Source of the DNA: Pseudomonadota bacterium
GTDB taxonomy: Bacteria; Desulfobacterota; Desulfarculia; Adiutricales; JAGVGV01
Length of the DNA stretch: 33,968 nucleotides
NCBI GenBank assembly: GCA_018830135.1
Contig: JAHJTB010000028.1
Span: forward strand, 1 to 33,968
Reading direction: 5' to 3'
Shown: positions 15,958-23,516 of the stretch, in pieces
Layout: each line of letters opens with the position of its first letter
Numbering within the stretch: the first letter of the stretch is position 1
Made by a program: the position numbers and the translations under genes
The notes under the pieces: generated by a model
Seen by the model: the letters and a program-made list of their open reading frames with translations, nothing else
Databases searched by the model: none
What the model was told of the DNA's origin: nothing

Positions 15958-16090
15958 GTTCTAAGGGACACGGCGGCAGAGTCGTCCTTCGCCCAAAGGC
16001 CGCGCGGGCGGCGGGAATCCTTTTTGCCCCGATTAACTGACGGGTTACACCCATTGGGCGAAATCGGTTTCATTTTCATGGCGCCGGTAG

Positions 16091-16096
16091 TATAAT
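16091..16096 (+). promoter_or_regulatory. Consensus -10 box upstream of the PEP-utilising enzyme
   Basis: A perfect TATAAT lies 75 bases before the ATG of the large PEP-utilising enzyme, just after the repeat-bearing region. The matching -35 (TTTCAT near 16068-16073) is poor, so this is a partial promoter call. Confidence 0.4.
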
Positions 16097-16171
16097 GCCT
16101 AAATTCGATTGACCAATCCTGCCTTTGTTAATTCTGCCGGGGCGATTCACCGTCCCATGTGTGGAGATTTC

Positions 16172-18808
16172 ATGAGTATCAGTATTCCTGGACTGGGAGA
16201 CGTCGGGCGCCACGACGTGAACGTGGCCGGGGGCAAAGGCGCCAACCTGGGCGAGATGGTCCGCCAGGGATTCCCCGTGCCGCCGGGAATCGTGGTTCCG
16301 GCCGAGGCCTGCCGGGTCTTTTTCGAACATATCGGACTGGGCGACCATATCCGGGGGCTGGACGAACTGTCCGACGTCGACCGGGAAGCCCGTTGTCGCC
16401 AGGTTCGGGCCCGGATCGAAGCGACGGCGCTGCCGGACGATCTGTCCGAGGCCATCATGGCGGCCCATGCCGATCTGGCCGGAACTCGGGACGATGCGTT
16501 CGTGTGCGCGGTCCGGAGTTCGGGTACGGCCGAAGACCTGGGGGAGGCGAGTTTCGCCGGCCAGCACGAAACCTATTACTATGTCGACCGTGACCGGATT
16601 CTGGAAATGGTCCGGCATTGCTGGTCTTCCCTTTTTAGCCCGGAGGCCGTCTCCTACCGGACCACGCAGGGCATCGATCACGCCGGGGTGTTCATGGCCG
16701 TGGTCGTCCAGGAGATGATCCCTTCCGAGGTTTCAGGTGTCACCTTTACCGCCAATCCGGTGACCGGTTCCCGGGAGGAGGTGGTCACCGAGTCCAGTTG
16801 GGGCATGGGCGCGGCCATCGTGGACGGGCGGGTCACTCCCGACCGGTACATTCTGGAGCGGGAGGGGCTCCGGCTCAAGGAAAAAAGAATTTCGGAAAAG
16901 AAGTTCATGGTTCCGGCGCGTTTCGAGAAAGGGATGACGAGCCGCCTGCAAGACGTGCCCTCCAGCATGCGTCACCGGGAGACGCTGAGTCCGGATCAGG
17001 CCCGGACCGTGACCAAATGGGCCCTCGAGGCCGAAACCCATTTCGGTGGTCCCCAGGACGTGGAATGGGCCATGGCCGGCGGCCGGTTCTACATGCTCCA
17101 GTCCAGACCCATTACCATCATGGGCCGGGAGGACATCGCCCGGGGCATCGAGGGACAGTTCGTCATTTTCAAACCCATGGTCGAGAACTTTACCGCCCCT
17201 CTCACACCACTGACCGGGGACATGATCAGCCTGTTTTTCGCCCCGCCGCTCATGCGCCGCATCCGGGGCTGGCTGTACATCAACCTCAAACACCTGCGGG
17301 CCTTTCTGCCCTTCAAGAACACGAACGAAGAACTGGCGGGCCTGATTTACGGCTTTGACACCGATGCCCCTCCCATGCGCATATCCTGGGCCAAGCTGCC
17401 CCTGACCCTGGCCGTGCTTTTTGTCAGCTACCTGTTTTTCGGCGTCTTTTTTGCCCGCACGCGCCGGATGCCGGCCGGGTTCATGGAACGGTTTCGGGAA
17501 CTGGCCCGCCGGGTGGATGAAGACCCGGGCCTGGGGCCGTTCGAAACCGAAGGCCGGCTTTTCGGCTGGGCCAGCCTGTTGGACCCCATCGGGCACCTGG
17601 TCATGATGGTCAACCTGGCCTCGATGCGCTACGTTTTCAGGCTGGACCTGATGAAAAAGCTGCTCCGGGGCTGGCTGCCCGATCTGCGGGACGACGCCGA
17701 ATCCCTGCTCTGTTCGGGGGCGGAAGGCGTCAAGTCCGCCGAGATGGGGCGGGGAATCTGGGAACTGGCCAAGGTGGCCAAGCGTCAGGCCCGGGTCCGG
17801 GAGATACTGGGAAAGCACAAGCCGGAACAGGCCCTGGCCGCCCTGCGGACCGACCCCGAGGCCGCCGAATTCCTGGCGCATCTCGATCGGTTTCTGGCGG
17901 TCAACGGCCATCGGGCCCTCAAGGAACTCGAACTGGCCTCCATCCGTTGGGAGGAAGACCCGTCGCCGGTCCTGGGCATGGTCCGCAACTATCTGCTGTT
18001 GGAATCCGATCCGTCCGAACACGAACGCAAGGTGGATCAGGTCCGGCGGGAGTTGGATGGCGAGATTCGGCGACTGTTGGAAAAGTATCCTTTGGAAAAA
18101 CCATTCCGGCCCCGATACCGCCTGCTGCGCTACACGGCCGAACGGACCCGGTACTTTTCCCGGCAGCGCGAGAACTCCCGCTTCTTTCACATCATGGGCT
18201 TTTACAGTCTGCGCAAAAAAATTCTGACCATCGAGGCGGAACTGATGAAACAGGGCCGGCTCCGGTGCAGGGGCGACGTCTTTTTCCTCAAGCTGGGAGA
18301 AATGGACCGGCTCAGATCGGGTGAACTGGGCTGGCTGGACGTGGAGGATCGCATCCGGGAGCGACGGATGGAATACATTCGCCTGTCCAAGATGACCCCG
18401 CCCAAGGCCATCGGCCTGTGTATTCCTGACCGGCGGCCCGAAACGGACGAAGCCGATCGGGACGATGCGACCTTGAAGGGACAGGCCGCCTCACCCGGCG
18501 AGTACCAGGGCGTGGCCCACGTCATTCTGGACCCGTCCATCGATATCGAGCTCAAACCGGGGGAAATCCTGGTCGCCCCCTACACCGATCCGGCCTGGAC
18601 GCCGCTTTTTCTGACTGCCGGAGCGGCCGTGGTCGAGGTGGGCAGCTATCTCAGCCACGCCGGTACCGTGGCCCGGGAGTTCGGGATGCCCTGCGTGGTC
18701 GATCTGCCGGACTGCACCCGGCTGATCCACACCGGCGCCCGCATCCACGTCAACGGGGATCGCGGCCTGGTCCGGGTCCTGAAAGAGGGGCCGGAGGAAA
18801 CGACATGA
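16172..18808 (+). CDS. PEP-synthase/rifampicin phosphotransferase-like enzyme
   Basis: An 878-residue protein with an N-terminal ATP-grasp PPDK domain (GGKGANLGEMVRQGFPVPPG at about 20-39; VRSSGTAEDLGEASFAGQHETY at about 113-134) and a C-terminal swivelling phosphohistidine domain (SHAGTVAREFGMPCVV, catalytic His about 829). The PEP-binding TIM barrel of true PEP synthase is absent; this order and length match rifampicin phosphotransferase-type dikinases, which move the beta-phosphate of ATP through His to an acceptor held by the central domain. The acceptor here is unknown and antibiotic resistance should not be assumed. The central region contains a strongly hydrophobic segment (about 408-427), unusual for this family, and the next gene encodes a membrane protein overlapping by four bases. 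The start at 16172 has GGAG six bases upstream; an earlier in-frame TTG at 16109 was not chosen. Confidence 0.87.
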   Translation: MSISIPGLGDVGRHDVNVAGGKGANLGEMVRQGFPVPPGIVVPAEACRVFFEHIGLGDHIRGLDELSDVDREARCRQVRARIEATALPDDLSEAIMAAHADLAGTRDDAFVCAVRSSGTAEDLGEASFAGQHETYYYVDRDRILEMVRHCWSSLFSPEAVSYRTTQGIDHAGVFMAVVVQEMIPSEVSGVTFTANPVTGSREEVVTESSWGMGAAIVDGRVTPDRYILEREGLRLKEKRISEKKFMVPARFEKGMTSRLQDVPSSMRHRETLSPDQARTVTKWALEAETHFGGPQDVEWAMAGGRFYMLQSRPITIMGREDIARGIEGQFVIFKPMVENFTAPLTPLTGDMISLFFAPPLMRRIRGWLYINLKHLRAFLPFKNTNEELAGLIYGFDTDAPPMRISWAKLPLTLAVLFVSYLFFGVFFARTRRMPAGFMERFRELARRVDEDPGLGPFETEGRLFGWASLLDPIGHLVMMVNLASMRYVFRLDLMKKLLRGWLPDLRDDAESLLCSGAEGVKSAEMGRGIWELAKVAKRQARVREILGKHKPEQALAALRTDPEAAEFLAHLDRFLAVNGHRALKELELASIRWEEDPSPVLGMVRNYLLLESDPSEHERKVDQVRRELDGEIRRLLEKYPLEKPFRPRYRLLRYTAERTRYFSRQRENSRFFHIMGFYSLRKKILTIEAELMKQGRLRCRGDVFFLKLGEMDRLRSGELGWLDVEDRIRERRMEYIRLSKMTPPKAIGLCIPDRRPETDEADRDDATLKGQAASPGEYQGVAHVILDPSIDIELKPGEILVAPYTDPAWTPLFLTAGAAVVEVGSYLSHAGTVAREFGMPCVVDLPDCTRLIHTGARIHVNGDRGLVRVLKEGPEETT

Positions 18809-19104
18809 CGGTTGTATTGAAAGTTCTGGTTTTCCTGATGGGTTTGGGGCTGGGCGTCCAGGTCGTGGGCGGCCTGCTCAGCCTGCTGGACCTGTGGTCC
18901 GATGCACGCCGAACCTGGCCGATCATGCTGCGGGCCGTGGCCGTCTGGTGCGGTCTGGCCGTCCTGGTCGCCATTATCCTGGGGCCGATCTATCGGCCGG
19001 CCTTTGGGTATGGCCTGGCCGGATATTTCCTCCTCTATATCTTGTTTTTCTATTTGGTCCAGCTCTTTGTGCTTCGGAACCGGCGGCTGCTGGACAAGGA
19101 GTGA
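18805..19104 (+). CDS. Small three-helix membrane protein
   Basis: A 99-residue hydrophobic protein with about three predicted helices (residues 4-26, 41-60, 68-91) and a charged tail (RNRRLLDKE). I do not recognise a family. Its ATG overlaps the TGA of the dikinase-like gene (ATGA), so the two are translated together and may act together, for example as a membrane anchor or acceptor partner (inference). Confidence 0.75.
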   Translation: MTVVLKVLVFLMGLGLGVQVVGGLLSLLDLWSDARRTWPIMLRAVAVWCGLAVLVAIILGPIYRPAFGYGLAGYFLLYILFFYLVQLFVLRNRRLLDKE

Positions 19105-19145
19105 TCCGCCGGCGATTCAGGTTAAACGGAAAGGAGAGGCATTTT

Positions 19146-20246
19146 ATGATCCGCAAGGTCCTGTATCTGCTGCTCGCCCTCGTCGTGCTCCTGGTCGCTT
19201 ACTTGCTTTTCTGGCCGGTTCCGGTCGAGCCGGTGGCCTGGCAGGCCCCGCCCGACCCGGGTTACAGCGGCCCCTTTGCCCGAAACACACGACTCAAAGG
19301 TATCGAGACCCTGTCCATCGGCGATACCCATGGCCCGGAGGACGTGGCCCTGGACGGAACGGGCCGAATCTATGCCGCCACCCACGAAGGACTCATCGTT
19401 CGCTTGCAGGCCGACGGGACCGGTCCTGAAAAATGGGCCAAGACCGGGGGGCGGCCCCTGGGAATCGATTTCGACGGGCAGGGGAATCTGATCGTGGCCG
19501 ATGCCTACCGGGGGCTGCTGTCCATTTCAGAGGACGGACGGGTCACCCTGCTGACCGACCAGGCCGACGGCCTGCCGATCCTATACGCAGACGACGTGGA
19601 CGTGGCCGCCAACGGCAAAATCTATTTTTCGGACGCTTCGACCCGCTTCGGGGCCAAGGAGTTCGGTGGCACTCTGGAAGCCAGTCTTTTCGAAATAATG
19701 GAGCACGGGGCTTCCGGCCGGCTCCTGGTCTACGACCCGGCCACCAGGAAAACAGCCACGGTCCACAAGGGCTTCGCCTTTGCCAACGGCGTGGCCGTCA
19801 GTCCGGACCAGAACTTCGTCCTGGTCAACGACACTGGAAGCTACCGGGTCGTCCGCGTCTGGATCGACGGGCCGAAAAAAGGACAGGCCGAAGACTTTTC
19901 CGGGCCCCTGCCCGCCTTCCCGGACAACATCTCGACCGGCCTGAACGGGCGTTTCTGGGTGGCCCTGGTTTCACCCCGCAACCCGCTCGTGGACCAGCTG
20001 GCCGGCAAACCCTTTGTCCGCAAGATACTTCAGAGAATGCCGGCCTCCCTGCGTCCCAAGGCCGTGGCCTACGGCCACATCATCGCCCTGGACCGGGAAG
20101 GCAAGGTGGTCCAGGACCTCCAGGACCCGAACGGCGGTTATCCCATCAACACCAGCGTGACCGAAACGACGGACTATCTGTACATCGGCAGCCTGATCAC
20201 GCCCGTGCTGGGCCGACTGCCAAAAGCCAAGGCCGGGATAGAATAA
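19146..20246 (+). CDS. Strictosidine synthase-like/APMAP-type beta-propeller protein
   Basis: A 366-residue protein with one N-terminal hydrophobic segment (about residues 5-22, signal anchor) and a six-bladed propeller of the SMP-30/strictosidine-synthase-like group. Typical strands are GPEDVALDGTGRIYAATHEG, KIYFSDASTRFG (family Y-F-T/S-D-x-S motif), GRLLVYDPATRKT, FANGVAVSPDQNFVLVNDT and the long FPDNISTGLNGRFWVALVSPRN stretch. Bacterial members are mostly uncharacterised, with esterase or lactonase activity reported for relatives. The ATG at 19146 has a strong AAGGAGAG site; the frame upstream overlaps the small membrane protein and is not coding. It likely faces the periplasm. Confidence 0.88.
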   Translation: MIRKVLYLLLALVVLLVAYLLFWPVPVEPVAWQAPPDPGYSGPFARNTRLKGIETLSIGDTHGPEDVALDGTGRIYAATHEGLIVRLQADGTGPEKWAKTGGRPLGIDFDGQGNLIVADAYRGLLSISEDGRVTLLTDQADGLPILYADDVDVAANGKIYFSDASTRFGAKEFGGTLEASLFEIMEHGASGRLLVYDPATRKTATVHKGFAFANGVAVSPDQNFVLVNDTGSYRVVRVWIDGPKKGQAEDFSGPLPAFPDNISTGLNGRFWVALVSPRNPLVDQLAGKPFVRKILQRMPASLRPKAVAYGHIIALDREGKVVQDLQDPNGGYPINTSVTETTDYLYIGSLITPVLGRLPKAKAGIE

Positions 20247-20277
20247 AAAACTTTTCGGCGAGCCAAAGGAGAGACGG

Positions 20278-21108
20278 ATGTCCATCTATGGGGACAAGAC
20301 GGCCATCGTCACGGGCGGCGGCTCGGGCATCGGCCGGGCCCTGTGTGAAAATCTGGGCCGGGAAGGCGCGTTCGTGGTCGTGGCCGATGTCAACGCGGAA
20401 TCCGCGGGCCATGTCGCCGCAAAAATTGAGCAGGACGGCGGCCGGGCCGAAGCGGTCCGGCTGGACGTGACCGTCGAACCGGAGGTCCGGAAACTGATCG
20501 AAGACACGGCCCGGGAGCACGACCGGCTGGACTACGTGTTCAACAACGCCGGGATCGGCATTGGCGGAGAAGTCCGCGACATGAATCTCGACCACTGGCG
20601 GCGGATCGTCGACGTCAACCTCTGGGGCGTCATCTACGGCACCCTGGCCGCCTATCGGGTCATGATCGAACAGGGCTCGGGCCACATCGTCAACACCGCG
20701 TCTTCGGCCGCACTGATTCCCGCGCCCCTGCTGGCGGCCTACGGAACGACCAAACACGCCGTCCTGGGCCTGTCCACCAGCCTGCGGTGCGAAGGAGCGG
20801 GCCTGGGCGTGCGGGTCAGCGTGGTCTGCCCCGGCTTCATCGACACGGCCATTTTCGACAAAACCGAGTATGTCCGGTCCAGCAAGGAACGGGTCTGGTC
20901 GAACCTGCCGTCCTTTATCCGGATGATGCCGGCCGATGACTGCGCCCGGGTCATTCTGCAAGGCGTGGCCCGAAACAAGGGCGTCATTCCGGTCCAGGGC
21001 ATCACTCACGTCCTGTGGTGGATCAATCGGCTCAGCCCCAGGCTCCTGGCCCGGAACCTGCTCAAGTCGGTCGAAGCATATCGAAGCGGAGCCAGGCAGG
21101 CTCAGTAG
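20278..21108 (+). CDS. Short-chain dehydrogenase/reductase
   Basis: A 276-residue classical SDR. The cofactor motif TGGGSGIG (12-19), the NNAG stabilising motif (89-92), catalytic Ser (142/143) and Tyr155-x3-Lys159 (YGTTK) are all present. An Asp after strand 2 (ADVNAES, Asp37) suggests NAD rather than NADP preference. The substrate is unknown; a short basic and hydrophobic tail (INRLSPRLLARNLLKS) could touch the membrane. AAGGAGAG precedes the ATG, 31 bases after the propeller gene, so the two are probably co-transcribed. Confidence 0.92.
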   Translation: MSIYGDKTAIVTGGGSGIGRALCENLGREGAFVVVADVNAESAGHVAAKIEQDGGRAEAVRLDVTVEPEVRKLIEDTAREHDRLDYVFNNAGIGIGGEVRDMNLDHWRRIVDVNLWGVIYGTLAAYRVMIEQGSGHIVNTASSAALIPAPLLAAYGTTKHAVLGLSTSLRCEGAGLGVRVSVVCPGFIDTAIFDKTEYVRSSKERVWSNLPSFIRMMPADDCARVILQGVARNKGVIPVQGITHVLWWINRLSPRLLARNLLKSVEAYRSGARQAQ

Positions 21109-21416
21109 TGGGCGCCTGAGCCCGTCCGGGATGTCTATTTTTTTTCCATTCCGGGCTGGAAGGAAAAAAATCATCCACCTTCTCTTAAGGGCTTTCAGAC
21201 TGTCCCGAATGATCTCTGCGGTTCATCTCCCTGGTATTGTTGATATATATTTTACCGCGCCCGTTTCGCTCCGGAATGGCCCGACGGTTGCTTTCCTTGA
21301 AGCCCGAAGGATTGTCCGGGCATGAGGCCGGGACGTTCCGCATCTGGAAACCACCAGGGAACCGGCCCGTGAACGATTTCCGGCCGCCCCTGTTAATGCA
21401 AGGGGAGGAAATAGCG
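21109..21416 (+). other. Gene-free 308-base region upstream of the SHOCT protein
   Basis: No gene is recognised. It holds an imperfect inverted repeat (CCGGGATG and CATTCCGG near 21128 and 21150) around a run of eight T, and an AT-rich patch near 21241-21254 (TATATT at 21246-21251) that could be a -10 region with a weak upstream TTCATC. An unusual AT-rich patch in GC-rich surroundings is the main promoter hint for the next gene. Confidence 0.4.
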
Positions 21417-21734
21417 ATGAAAACATGGATTTTGGGATCACTGTCCGCCGTCGCTCCGGTGCTGTCGGGTTGCGCGGGCTTCTACGGCCCGGGCCCGGGA
21501 CGCGGTCCGGGTATGATGGGTTACGGCATGTATGGCTATGGAGGTATTATGTGGCTGATCGTGATCGCGTTGGCGATTGTGGCGATTTACATTTTCGTCC
21601 GGCTGGCGGGCAAGGGTCGGGCCGTCGGGGGCGTGACCACGGAAACGCCGCTGGAAATTCTGAAAAAGCGGTACGCCCGGGGAGAGATTTCCAGGGAGCA
21701 GTTCGAAGAGATGAAAAAAGATATTGGGACCTGA
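21417..21734 (+). CDS. SHOCT-domain membrane/lipoprotein
   Basis: A 105-residue protein. The N-terminus looks like a lipoprotein signal (APVLSGC, Cys about 19), followed by a Gly/Tyr/Met-rich stretch, a transmembrane helix (about 43-62) and a C-terminal SHOCT motif (LEILKKRYARGEISREQFEEMKKDI). SHOCT tails are short oligomerisation or interaction modules common in small membrane proteins. The function is unknown. AGGGGAGGAA before the ATG makes the start secure. The split methyltransferase follows 50 bases later. Confidence 0.82.
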   Translation: MKTWILGSLSAVAPVLSGCAGFYGPGPGRGPGMMGYGMYGYGGIMWLIVIALAIVAIYIFVRLAGKGRAVGGVTTETPLEILKKRYARGEISREQFEEMKKDIGT

Positions 21735-21784
21735 GGGCGAACTGAGGCGGGGCCGGTCTTCGAGACGGCCCCGTGGGTGAGGCC

Positions 21785-22255
21785 ATGAGCGGAACCGAGG
21801 CAGTGAAAAGGCGTTACGACCGGCTGGCCAGGTTTTACGACCTGTTGGAAGGGCCGGCCAAATCCATTCGTTTTGGCGGTTGGCGGGCCAGACTGCCAAA
21901 CCGGGTCACCGGGCTCCGGGCCCTGGAGGTGGGCGTGGGAACGGGAAAAAACATGCCCTTCTATCCGGCCGGGGGTCAGGTGACGGCCATTGATTTCAGC
22001 CCCGGCATGTTGGCCAGGGCGCGGGCTCGGGCCGATACCCTGGGTATCGAAGTGGACCTGCGCCAGATGGACGTTCAAAGTCTGTTTTTCGAGGACCGGA
22101 CCTTCGACACGGCCTGGGCCACTTTCATTTTCTGTTCGGTTCCCGACCCGGTCCGGGGACTCGAGGAAATGAGGCGGGTCTGCAAGGCCGACGGCCGCCT
22201 TCTACTTCTTGAACATGCAAGGCGGGCTAACCCCGCAGCCTGGCTGCGGGGTTAG
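21785..22255 (+). CDS. Class I SAM methyltransferase, N-terminal part, split by repeat A3
   Basis: The first 144 codons encode a Rossmann methyltransferase of the UbiE/PmtA-like type: YDRLARFYDLLE start, motif I ALEVGVGTGKN (46-56), acidic strand-2 end with TAIDFSPGML, and motif IV-like DTAWATFIFCSVPD. After Glu-His (CAT 22214-22216) the frame enters repeat A3, adds 12 foreign residues and stops at 22255. The natural continuation lies at 22331. Removing 22217-22330 joins the parts in frame as LLLEH-MRPEN, giving about 204 residues, the usual length of the family. The present product lacks the last strands and is likely inactive unless the fragments associate. Possible substrates are phospholipid or quinone; neighbours do not decide. 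Confidence 0.85.
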   Translation: MSGTEAVKRRYDRLARFYDLLEGPAKSIRFGGWRARLPNRVTGLRALEVGVGTGKNMPFYPAGGQVTAIDFSPGMLARARARADTLGIEVDLRQMDVQSLFFEDRTFDTAWATFIFCSVPDPVRGLEEMRRVCKADGRLLLLEHARRANPAAWLRG

Positions 22256-22330
22256 CCCGCCAACTAATATGGGTTTTCTTCCTTACATGTCGAGGATTCC
22301 CGGCTGCTTGCTGCGGGGAATCTTCAACAT
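22211..22330 (+). repeat. Family A two-hairpin repeat, copy A3 (inside the methyltransferase gene)
   Basis: A 120-base copy with the best-preserved hairpin 1: arms 22221-22240 and 22242-22261 are perfect inverted repeats around a single T. The linker (CTAATATGGGTTTTCTTCCTTACATGTC) and hairpin 2 follow. AACAT is present at both edges (22212-22216 and 22326-22330). It interrupts an otherwise continuous methyltransferase frame, which is direct evidence that the element moved into this site. Confidence 0.93.
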
Positions 22331-22513
22331 ATGCGCCCGGAAAACAGGGGGCCGGGGCTGGTCTTCGACATGGTCAATCCGGTTGTCGTCCGGTTGATGG
22401 GGGCCAACGTCAACCGCCGGACCATGGACAACATTCGGGCGGCGGGCTGGCGGGTCGAGGTCGAGGACCACCTGGCTTCGGACGTGGTTCGTTGGATCGA
22501 GGCCCGGCCTTGA
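22331..22513 (+). pseudogene. Methyltransferase, C-terminal fragment
   Basis: Sixty codons downstream of repeat A3 continue the methyltransferase: RPENRGPGLVFDMVNPVVVRLMGANVNRRT... and a final WIEARP match the ending of small UbiE-like enzymes (conserved R-P-E-N, N-P, G-x-N-x-N-R-R-T). It could be translated from its own ATG, but no clear ribosome site is seen. No inactivating change is seen besides the insertion, which suggests the insertion is recent. Confidence 0.8.
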
Positions 22514-22537
22514 CTTTCCGACGCGGCCCATCCGGGT

Positions 22538-23449
22538 TCAACGGACCGGCCGACCATCCCGCCACAGGGCCCAGTAGCTTTCGGCCGGCGCCTTCAGCCA
22601 GTCCTGGATCGGACGGCATTTTACCTTGAAGACAAAGAAGACCGGTCCGGGCAAGGGCCGGGGATAGAGCGTTTCAAAATTGGCCATGCCCTTGGAGACG
22701 ACCAGGTCGGCCCGATCGAGCAGGGCCGTGAACTCGTCGGAAAGGCGGGACCAGTCCAGGCCCGCGCCGTCCGTGCCCGTATCGACGATTTCCGCGAAGC
22801 GGCCGGCCAATCCGGCCTGTTCCAGATCGGCCCGGGTCAGGTCGTTCAAGGCGGGTCCGCCCTTGACCCCCAGCACGGTTCGTTGGGCCCGGGCCCGGAT
22901 ATGATCGTACAGCGGCAGATCGAAAAGGACCTCGCCGGCGTTGTCGGTCAGGTAGATGACCAGTTCCGGCCGGGTGGCCAGAGTTTCGGCCAGCCGGGCG
23001 GAATCGTCCCGGTGAAACCGGAGGCCGCCTCGATAAAAGCGCTCGAGTTCGGCAAAGGCTTCCGGAGGGGGGCGGAAAAAGTCGAGACTGTTTCCCAGGA
23101 CGGCCAGCCGGAGCAGGGCGGACAGGTCGGGTGTTCCGTCGATTCCCAGGCTCCGGACGGCGGTTGAGGCCAGGGCCATTTCTTTTCGCTTGTAGACCTC
23201 GAAGGGGTCGGCCACGCCCGTGACCCGGGCCATGGCCCGCAGCATCCGGTTGGCCACTTCCGGCGAGGTCAGGCCGGAACAGGCTTCCCGGTCCAGGGCG
23301 TCCCGGGCGGCCCGCTCGGCCCGGGTCCGTAGGTCCGAGTCCTCACCGGCGACCAGTTCGGCGGCCATTCGGGCCAGGCCGGTCAGGCAGGTCCCGCATT
23401 CGGGGAACATGGTTGGGGCCTGAATATCGTTGGCAGACGAGGTCGTCAT
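22538..23449 (-). CDS. DUF89 / ARMT1-like damage-control phosphatase family protein
   Basis: A 303-residue protein on the minus strand. It has the family's N-terminal Cys pair (PECGTC, Cys18 and Cys21), GNSLDF (119-124), the metal-binding DNAGE motif (Asp169-Asn170) and KGMANFE (253-259). DUF89 proteins are metal-dependent phosphatases proposed to remove damaged phospho-metabolites; this Cys-containing, shorter type matches the bacterial/archaeal subgroup. The ATG has GGGAGG upstream on the minus strand. It is convergent with the split methyltransferase (24 bases apart) and divergent from NfeD (67 bases), so it is probably transcribed alone from the AT-rich divergent region. Confidence 0.87.
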   Translation of the reverse strand: MTTSSANDIQAPTMFPECGTCLTGLARMAAELVAGEDSDLRTRAERAARDALDREACSGLTSPEVANRMLRAMARVTGVADPFEVYKRKEMALASTAVRSLGIDGTPDLSALLRLAVLGNSLDFFRPPPEAFAELERFYRGGLRFHRDDSARLAETLATRPELVIYLTDNAGEVLFDLPLYDHIRARAQRTVLGVKGGPALNDLTRADLEQAGLAGRFAEIVDTGTDGAGLDWSRLSDEFTALLDRADLVVSKGMANFETLYPRPLPGPVFFVFKVKCRPIQDWLKAPAESYWALWRDGRPVR

Positions 23450-23481
23450 CCCGGCGCCTCCCTGGAGCGATATGCTCGATC

Positions 23482-23510
23482 TTGCATAATATCATAATAT
23501 CCCGTAAAAT
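23482..23510 (+). promoter_or_regulatory. Promoter close to the NfeD start (possible leaderless mRNA)
   Basis: TTGCAT (23482-23487), a 17-base spacer and TAAAAT (23505-23510) form a good sigma70-like promoter. The NfeD ATG at 23517 lies only seven bases after the -10 box and has no SD, so the transcript may begin at or next to the start codon. The same AT-rich stretch can serve the divergent DUF89 gene. Confidence 0.5.
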
Positions 23511-23516
23511 CATGCC

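Larger units (their letters stand above)
15704..16171 (+). other. Gene-free 468-base region holding repeat B1 and a promoter
   Basis: No credible gene is seen. The region starts with a weak hairpin after the phosphatase gene (15705-15721), holds the family B repeat core (15824-15957) with a large nested inverted repeat, continues with unrecognised sequence to about 16060, and ends with a TATAAT box upstream of the PEP-utilising enzyme. Open frames on both strands here have no recognisable protein pattern. Confidence 0.75.

Noticed and set aside
15322..16095. Open frame over the phosphatase end and repeat B1, and the minus frame 15749-16054
   Set aside because: The region is a dispersed hairpin repeat, and similar text appears in the other B copy on the opposite strand; no protein features.
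16109..16171. Earlier TTG start for the PEP-utilising enzyme
   Set aside because: The ATG at 16172 has a proper GGAG site and begins directly at the conserved domain; the extra 21 residues lack family similarity.
16172..18808. Calling the dikinase-like gene ppsA or an antibiotic resistance gene
   Set aside because: The PEP-binding barrel is absent and no acceptor-specific residue can be read, so neither name is supported.
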